From Oligella ureolytica DSM 18253 (GTDB taxonomy: Bacteria > Pseudomonadota > Gammaproteobacteria > Burkholderiales > Burkholderiaceae_B): a stretch of DNA of 38,154 bases. Below the pieces are notes generated by a model. That model ran no database searches. It was given only the letters and a program-made list of their open reading frames with translations, and had not been told where the DNA came from. This document shows, piece by piece, positions 33,363 through 38,154 of the stretch (the stretch's first letter is position 1; the number at the start of each line of letters is the position of its first letter). Location: positions 1 through 38,154 of the forward strand of contig NZ_KB892295.1 of assembly GCF_000373745.1 (NCBI RefSeq), in the 5' to 3' direction. The position numbers were made by a program, and so were the translations under genes.

Positions 33363-33386
33363 GCGCTTTAGATTTTAGGCTCTTGG

Positions 33387-33426
33387 AAAAATGGCAAGGT
33401 ATGTACTAGATACCTTGCCATTTTTT
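33387..33426 (+). terminator. fpr terminator
   Basis: AATGGCAAGGTAT and ATACCTTGCCATT form a perfect 13-base stem with a 7-base loop, followed by a run of Ts, 27 bases after the fpr stop. Confidence 0.88.
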
Positions 33427-33710
33427 CAGCACATCCCCGCCGGTAGGAAATGCACCTTTGTCAACACTGGCGCTCCCTTTATTAGTCACTTAACGGCGAG
33501 GAATTCACTAAGTTCAATATCGGTGCACTTAGTGTTAAAGCATTTTCCGGAATGGATGAATATAGAAATAAAAAAACAATATCACTGCATGCTGAACAAA
33601 GGGCCTGTACCTTTAGGAAAACACTAGATAGTAGACAGAAGTTGTTTTGGTAGTTTAGGTTGTAAGGCCATGACCATTTTCTCAAAACTCAATCCGCTTA
33701 GGGGAACAGA
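33427..33710. other. Gene-poor gap, possible remnant of the phytase-like gene
   Basis: Short open frames here on both strands show no family features. CACTAAGT and ACTTAGTG near 33507-33533 form a short inverted repeat. The minus-strand frame downstream of the phytase-like stop stays open for ~40 codons but shows no recognisable similarity to that family, so the region is most simply decayed or rearranged DNA. Confidence 0.4.
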
Positions 33711-34061
33711 TCACTCGGATTGCTTATTCTGAGAAAATCTGAGCCCTTCAAAGGACAGATTATCACGCGGCCCCAACTCACGGTCTGTGTGCATGCTAAA
33801 CATCGGGTGAAGATCCAGCTCACTGATAAACTCACCCTGCCGCGTTGCCGTATAAAAACGCGCCGCATTGTGGCTGAAACGCTCATCACTGACCAAAATC
33901 CAAGTATCGGTGTCTACATCATAATCAATCCCTGACAAGCCACCCACGGTACTATCTTTATATTGCAGCTGATGTGCCAGTTGCTGCTCACCAATAAATC
34001 GTAGCGATGGCAGAAAAGCACATGAGTACGTCGCCGCACAACATGAGGCAAGAAGCCTCAT
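33711..34061 (-). pseudogene. Phytase-like esterase, N-terminal fragment
   Basis: The 116-residue frame matches only the beginning of the 'esterase-like activity of phytase' family (PF13449), secreted beta-propeller-like proteins usually of 350 residues or more. The diagnostic start of the fold, GGLSGIDYDVDTDTWILVSDERF (residues ~40-62), then ARFYTA and NLSFEGLRFSQN are visible, after which the frame stops at SE. The N-terminus MRLLASCCAATYSC may be a lipoprotein-type signal. The remaining ~70% of the domain is missing downstream. It follows the helicase gene by 27 bases on the same strand. It is almost certainly a non-functional remnant. Confidence 0.65.
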
Positions 34062-34088
34062 ACACGCCCGCGATACTTTTTTAAGCCA

Positions 34089-35909
34089 TTAGAAATAACT
34101 TTCCCAAAACTGCAAATGTTTTTTAACGCGCGTCAAACCCACGTAATATTCATTTCTAGCGCTTTCTTCAACCACTTTTTTTGGTAAAAAACTTTGCTCA
34201 TCGGCACTATAAAGCACCACAAAGTCAAACTCTTTACCCTTTGCCTGAGCTACCGTTAAGCATGGCAAACCTACACGGTCATTCCAAGACCTATAAAGTG
34301 ATTGACTGAATTGCGGCCAATCCTTAAAAGTCATCCCCAAAGAATGAAGAATGTTAAGTAAAATACGCCACGACGTGTAGTGATATTCAGATGCCAAACC
34401 GGCGGACTCAATCACTCTAAATAAACCCGCCTGCTCTGCAAACTGAGCCAATAAGGGGGCCAAAGGCTCTTCCATATTGCTTTTTAAAATACCCCTTAGC
34501 GCAGTCACCATATTCTCAGTAAAAACCGGGGCACCCTGGTTACCTGATAAATGTATAAAAGTATAACTCTGGAAGCTTTTAGCATTGGCTGATTTAATGA
34601 CTTCTGTCTTGGCCTCAGGACTTAAAAAGCAATAATTACCTTGATAAAAACGCTTCACATCATAAGAAAAAGCTTTTTTAGCTGAACTGTTTGACGCCCG
34701 AGGTTCATCCGGTGATGTGCCTGCTAATAAAGGTAATTGTGCCGTTTTTAAACTAAACAGGACATTCACTAAACTCACCACATATAGCTGCGACAAGTTA
34801 TAGCTTATGCGATAGTCCCCACGCGTATGCATCCAAACTTGCCAAGCAGCCTTCATCGACTGCAATTGGTTCTGAGCAATTAAAGCGACACGTTTACGTG
34901 GTTTAGTTAATAATTCAGGAAATTGATTCTTAGGTCGATACTCAATTGATACCGGCGGCTTTTCTTTAGCTTCAATCCGTTTAGCGCTGACTTTTGAAGC
35001 TAAGGTAGCAATTTTTTGATCAAAACGATGACTGAAATTTTGCTCAACCACACCTGATTGAAAATAACTAATAAACTGATTAAAAACAACTTCCGTATCA
35101 GCACCCCGCCAAGCAAAAACGTTTTGATAACGATCGCCAACCGCCATAACAAAACAACCCGGTTTAATCAGGCGTTGGATAAAATCTAATTGTAGCGGTG
35201 AGATATCATGAAACTCATCAATGAAAATAAAGCGATAACCCTTTAGGCAGTTACTATTTTCAAAATACTCATGGTTATATAAATCGCTGACCGCCTCGGA
35301 TAATCGTCTAAAACCTTCACGCTCTCTATACCCGGTGAAAGTGACCTCACTACGGCTATACCAAGTCCAACGCAAATCCTCATAACGCTTAAAGCATCTG
35401 GCAACAAAACGCACATCAAAATTTAAACGATCACCGCAAATCGCTGCCTGCTCGTCCAAAGAATCTACTTTAAAGGCCATCGATGCACGAAAATAATCAA
35501 AATCCTCTAATAACAACCACAGATCCTGATCGCTTAACTGAGGTGCATAAAAGTCCAAGTCATATAGACCCTCACAAACCTCTTCAACCAAATTTGGCAA
35601 AATTCGCTCAACGACCTCATTAGAGCTTAGAATAATCCGCTCATCGCCTAACTCTTGCAAGGCTTCCATTGCCAATGCATCAATGGTGGAAATTTTATTG
35701 TTCTGATCTAAATAAAGGCCTAAATTAGCCGTGTAGTCTCGTAATACATCCGCACCCGCCCGGCTAAAGGCGAGCATAAGCCGCTTACCCGCCTCATCTC
35801 GTAGCAATTCCATTTGCTTAGCAAGTAAGGTTGATTTGCCACTACCGGCAACCCCTTCAATTAAAATGGCCGGTTTATTATGTTGTACAAAAAAAGATTG
35901 TTCACGCAT
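34089..35909 (-). CDS. UvrD/Rep-family (superfamily 1A) helicase
   Basis: The 606-residue protein has helicase motif I GVAGSGKST (19-27), motif Ia near LMLAFSRAGADVL, motif II FIFIDEFHDIS (227-237; DEFHD in place of the usual DEYQD), motif III MAVGDRYQNVFAWRGA (255-270), motif IV near NFSHRF (291-296), motif V VAQAKGKEFDFVVLYSADE and motif VI ARNEYYVGLTRVKKHL near the C-terminus. The Gln of the N-terminal Q motif is not seen. It is shorter than UvrD (~720) and does not look like UvrD, Rep, PcrA or RecB proper, so it is an accessory helicase or translocase of unknown pathway. It is 6 bases after the RluA-type gene and must be co-transcribed. Confidence 0.8.
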   Translation of the reverse strand: MREQSFFVQHNKPAILIEGVAGSGKSTLLAKQMELLRDEAGKRLMLAFSRAGADVLRDYTANLGLYLDQNNKISTIDALAMEALQELGDERIILSSNEVVERILPNLVEEVCEGLYDLDFYAPQLSDQDLWLLLEDFDYFRASMAFKVDSLDEQAAICGDRLNFDVRFVARCFKRYEDLRWTWYSRSEVTFTGYREREGFRRLSEAVSDLYNHEYFENSNCLKGYRFIFIDEFHDISPLQLDFIQRLIKPGCFVMAVGDRYQNVFAWRGADTEVVFNQFISYFQSGVVEQNFSHRFDQKIATLASKVSAKRIEAKEKPPVSIEYRPKNQFPELLTKPRKRVALIAQNQLQSMKAAWQVWMHTRGDYRISYNLSQLYVVSLVNVLFSLKTAQLPLLAGTSPDEPRASNSSAKKAFSYDVKRFYQGNYCFLSPEAKTEVIKSANAKSFQSYTFIHLSGNQGAPVFTENMVTALRGILKSNMEEPLAPLLAQFAEQAGLFRVIESAGLASEYHYTSWRILLNILHSLGMTFKDWPQFSQSLYRSWNDRVGLPCLTVAQAKGKEFDFVVLYSADEQSFLPKKVVEESARNEYYVGLTRVKKHLQFWESYF

Positions 35910-35915
35910 GATGAT

Positions 35916-36827
35916 TTAACTAACGTCACTTAGAAGTGCTAGCTCACGACGGCTTTCAAAACGTCGCTGCTGGCCTGTCATCGGATCCTTAAATTCAATC
36001 GCTCGTGCTAATAACTGCAGAGGGTTATTAAAATCATCAGCTTCTCGCAGCTCGCCAAGTACGGGATAAAAGCTATCGTGACAAATTGGCATACCAAGCG
36101 CATTCATATGCACTCTTAACTGATGCTTACGACCGCTCAAAGGCTCTAAGAAATAATGTGATAGGTGACTGCCGCGCTTTAAGATGCTGATTTTAGTCTC
36201 ACTATTGCTCGGCTTATCCACTTCCATCATTGTGAAGTACTGTGGACTTTTAACCAGATGACTTTGATAAACCACAGGAAAGTCCAACCCATCAACAGTG
36301 GGGGCAATGGCTTCATAATACTTAGTGACTTGGCGACTTTGAAAAAGACTTTGATAAGCACCACGATCCTCAGGCCGTAAGCTAAACAGCAGCACCCCGG
36401 CAGTTTCTCTATCTAAGCGATGTATAGGCGAAATCTCGGCTAAGCCAAACTGCTTACGTAAACGCGACAAGACGGTTTCCTGTACATAGCGACCGCTCGG
36501 AATACTTGCCAAAAAATGGGGCTTATCGACAGCTAAAAGGTGTTTGTCTTGATACAAAATATCAATGTCAAAAGGTACTCGGACCTCATCCGGCACTTCA
36601 CGGTAGTACCACAACCAACTATCTGCTTCAAAAGCACTATCAAGAGAAAATGGCACGCCTTCTGTATTAACCATCTCACCGGCAGCTAAACGTGCTTTGA
36701 TAATATCAGCGGGCATGTATGGAAATCGCTCGAGTAAGAAACTCAGCAAATCGGACCACTGCCCATCACGAGGTAAATATAAACGACTGGGATTGACTCC
36801 ACCCCGCATGGGCAATGGTGCTTTCAT
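35916..36827 (-). CDS. RluA-family RNA pseudouridine synthase
   Basis: The 303-residue enzyme isomerises uridine to pseudouridine in rRNA or tRNA. It has the catalytic motif HRLDRETAG (136-144, Asp139), LLAVDKPHFL (97-106), KYYEAIAP, and the C-terminal GRKHQLRVHMNALGMPICHDSFYP. The first ~75 residues resemble a degenerate S4-like domain (LLSFLLERFPYMPADIIKARLAAGEM). The position modified cannot be determined; length and N-terminus differ from E. coli RluA (219) and resemble RluC/RluD-like enzymes. ATG 36827 has no obvious Shine-Dalgarno; translation may be coupled to the HMA gene ending 14 bases before. Confidence 0.88.
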   Translation of the reverse strand: MKAPLPMRGGVNPSRLYLPRDGQWSDLLSFLLERFPYMPADIIKARLAAGEMVNTEGVPFSLDSAFEADSWLWYYREVPDEVRVPFDIDILYQDKHLLAVDKPHFLASIPSGRYVQETVLSRLRKQFGLAEISPIHRLDRETAGVLLFSLRPEDRGAYQSLFQSRQVTKYYEAIAPTVDGLDFPVVYQSHLVKSPQYFTMMEVDKPSNSETKISILKRGSHLSHYFLEPLSGRKHQLRVHMNALGMPICHDSFYPVLGELREADDFNNPLQLLARAIEFKDPMTGQQRRFESRRELALLSDVS

Positions 36828-36841
36828 ATAGTAGTCAGTAA

Positions 36842-37048
36842 TTAGTCCACTAAATCATAACCGGCTTCATCCAAAGCGGTACGAATGACTTCAATATCAA
36901 TATCGCCAGCTGAGCGAATAGTTGCGCCCGCTTTGTCTAAACTGACATCAACCGACTCAACCCCGGCAATCTCAGAGAGTGCCTCACTAACGTGCTTAAC
37001 ACAGTTATTGCACGTCATACCCTCGACGCGAACGAATTTCTCTTGCAT
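36842..37048 (-). CDS. Heavy-metal-associated (HMA) copper chaperone-like protein
   Basis: This 68-residue single-domain protein has the HMA fold's GMTCNNC metal site (two Cys) and the usual beta-alpha pattern, ending EAGYDLVD. It resembles CopZ-type copper chaperones or the N-terminal domain of CopA. GGAG lies six bases before ATG 37048, the third of three consecutive ATGs; TTG 37060 and the earlier ATGs are less well placed. No copper ATPase or CueR-type regulator is nearby. It lies between the phosphoesterase and the pseudouridine synthase in a tightly packed minus-strand run. Confidence 0.88.
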   Translation of the reverse strand: MQEKFVRVEGMTCNNCVKHVSEALSEIAGVESVDVSLDKAGATIRSAGDIDIEVIRTALDEAGYDLVD

Positions 37049-37075
37049 CATCATCTCCAAAAAACAATAAAATAA

Positions 37076-37807
37076 CTAACTACAACGTGCAATTCGGCAC
37101 TCATTGAGACCGTCTTCCTCGCCCGGTTTGAGGACGGTACCATCTAAGGCACAAACGCCGCGTAAACCAACCGAATAGGTCTCAAAACCCATGCGCTCAA
37201 AGTGAGGACTATAGTCATAATTATCATGATGGTGCCCATGAAATACAGCACTGACCCCCATCTGTCTGGCTAAGCGGTCAAGTACCGAAAAACCAAAGCG
37301 ATTACAGGATGGTGCCTCATGAGAAACTAGGATATCGGCCTTTAGACAGCGTAGCGCCATGTATGTCTCGGGGAAAATAGAACTGCGATTGCGCAGCGAA
37401 ACACCACCATTCCATAATTGTCGTGGATGAGCATCCTTGATATAGTCTTCGTGTGAGAAGTAATTCCAGCACGCATCATTAGGATGCCATATTTTACCTC
37501 TAAATACACCACCAAGCCCAGCGATACGTAAGCCGGCGATCTCAACTACACGACCATCAAGATTAAAGTCAGCCATCTCAGAATCATAGAGATTAGTATA
37601 GTAATGCTCTTTATCAGTATCGTGATTACCGTGAATCCACCAAACCTCTGTCAGTTTGCGGACCTCATCAAACATATTCTGTAAAGGCTCCGGCGCCTCT
37701 AAATCACCAAGCAATACGATAGCCTTCGGTCGATATTGCTCAACAATCGCCAAACAATGATCGAAGCCGCCGTGTAAATCTCCGAAAAATAACACTTGAT
37801 GCTTCAT
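37076..37807 (-). CDS. Calcineurin-like metallophosphoesterase
   Basis: The 243-residue protein carries the full set of metal ligands of the family: GDLH (Asp10, His12), GDLE (Asp35), GNHD (Asn61, His62), SHEAPS and GHHHDN. It should be a soluble two-metal phosphatase or phosphodiesterase of unknown substrate. ATG 37807 is chosen because MKHQVLFFGDLHGG starts at the first domain strand; the frame extends 30 codons upstream to 37897 but that part is basic, unrelated to the family, and adjoins IS200-type DNA. It is the first intact gene of the minus-strand run reaching to 33711. Confidence 0.85.
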   Translation of the reverse strand: MKHQVLFFGDLHGGFDHCLAIVEQYRPKAIVLLGDLEAPEPLQNMFDEVRKLTEVWWIHGNHDTDKEHYYTNLYDSEMADFNLDGRVVEIAGLRIAGLGGVFRGKIWHPNDACWNYFSHEDYIKDAHPRQLWNGGVSLRNRSSIFPETYMALRCLKADILVSHEAPSCNRFGFSVLDRLARQMGVSAVFHGHHHDNYDYSPHFERMGFETYSVGLRGVCALDGTVLKPGEEDGLNECRIARCS

Positions 37808-37899
37808 ATCTGTAAACTTACTAATTAATCTTTTACGTATAGTATAGCGCATATAAAGACCACGACTTCTAGTTGAAGGTAACAGCTTATTTACCAAAA

Positions 37900-38154
37900 T
37901 GCGCGGAAAGCCTCGTCGTTTAGGGCGAGGGTGAATAGCGCGGACGGCAACGCCGTCCTTTGAATCTATGGTGGCGTTTGCTGTTGCTTGATATACTGTC
38001 GAATGATTTCAATCGGCGCGCCGCCACAGTTTCCAGCAAAATAACTAGGCGACCATAAAGCCCCTTTCCACAGTTTCTTTTTAATGTTGGGGTGGTTCTT
38101 TTTTCGGATAAGAAGACTGGATATACCCTTTAGGCTATTAACCAGTTTTGATAT
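37900..38154 (-). mobile_element. IS200/IS605-type element, 3' end (rest outside window)
   Basis: The C-terminal part of a Y1 (TnpA) transposase is followed by two stem-loops: GGACGGC/GCCGTCC at 37942-37958 and CCTCG/CGAGG at 37911-37930. Subterminal hairpins near the end of the element are the recognition structures of the IS200/IS605 family, which has no terminal inverted repeats. The right boundary near 37900 is an estimate. Confidence 0.65.
37966..38154 (-). CDS. IS200/IS605-family transposase TnpA, C-terminal part
   Basis: Sixty-two residues of the end of TnpA are in the window, reading leftward: KLVNSLKGISSLLIRKKN, KLWKGALWSPSYFAGNCGGA and IRQYIKQQQTPP before TAG. These are hallmarks of the single-strand-transposing Y1 family. 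The catalytic HUH motif and the start of the gene lie outside the window, so completeness cannot be judged. Confidence 0.85.
   Translation of the reverse strand: MSKLVNSLKGISSLLIRKKNHPNIKKKLWKGALWSPSYFAGNCGGAPIEIIRQYIKQQQTPP

Noticed and set aside
33391-33627. 78-codon plus-strand frame after fpr
   Set aside because: It begins inside the fpr terminator and has no recognisable domain or ribosome site.
37808-37897. 30-codon N-terminal extension of the phosphoesterase
   Set aside because: Basic, family-unlike residues adjoining IS200-type DNA; the domain starts at ATG 37807.
1-38154. tRNA, rRNA or prophage genes
   Set aside because: I saw no cloverleaf, rRNA-like stretch or phage structural gene on either strand; weak by-eye evidence only.

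Overview
The window looks like a moderately AT-rich proteobacterial chromosome. The gene content (BPSL-type ferredoxin-NADP reductase, Met/Pro/Liv ABC transporters, a trimeric autotransporter with an OmpA-domain partner, bacterial SET protein) would fit a low-GC member of the Burkholderiales/Alcaligenaceae, but this is an inference from protein families seen by eye and no rRNA or tRNA is present to settle it.

Layout. (1) 1-2103: the 3' end of an IS3-family element abuts, and has cut off the end of, ptuB of a Septu-like ptuA-ptuB defence pair. (2) 2135-9028: a ~2000-codon YadA-type trimeric autotransporter, broken by one in-frame TAA, followed by an outer-membrane lipoprotein with BamE-like and OmpA-like domains (TpgA-like partner). 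(3) 9536-12207: metN-metI-metQ methionine importer on the minus strand. (4) 12586-18288: three tandem glycine-betaine-type binding proteins followed by permease and CBS-domain ATPase (ProX x3, ProW, ProV), ending in a terminator. (5) 18370-21348: a methyltransferase with the architecture of bacterial protein-lysine methyltransferases, convergent with a SET-domain lysine methyltransferase that is translationally coupled to panB. (6) 21556-25502: orphan acetolactate synthase large subunit, PaiB-like FMN protein, SstT Na+/Ser-Thr symporter. (7) 25537-32417: Tat-exported PhoX phosphatase behind a Pho-box-like site, and a branched-chain-amino-acid-type ABC importer whose two permeases and one ATPase are fused in one 903-residue chain. 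(8) 32589-33426: fpr. (9) 33711-37807: minus-strand run of metallophosphoesterase, HMA metal-binding protein, RluA-type pseudouridine synthase, UvrD-like helicase and a truncated phytase-like esterase. (10) 37900-38154: the 3' end of an IS200/IS605-type element.

Most of the window is transport (four importer systems) and housekeeping metabolism. Both edges are bounded by insertion sequences, and three genes are damaged (ptuB, the autotransporter, the phytase-like gene), pointing to ongoing gene decay. The features most worth a second look are the IS-truncated Septu pair, the nonsense-split adhesin, the neighbouring lysine methyltransferases of two unrelated folds, the three-copy betaine receptor set and the LivH-LivM-LivG fusion that still carries an internal ribosome-binding site at the LivG boundary. 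I found no clear wholly new system.
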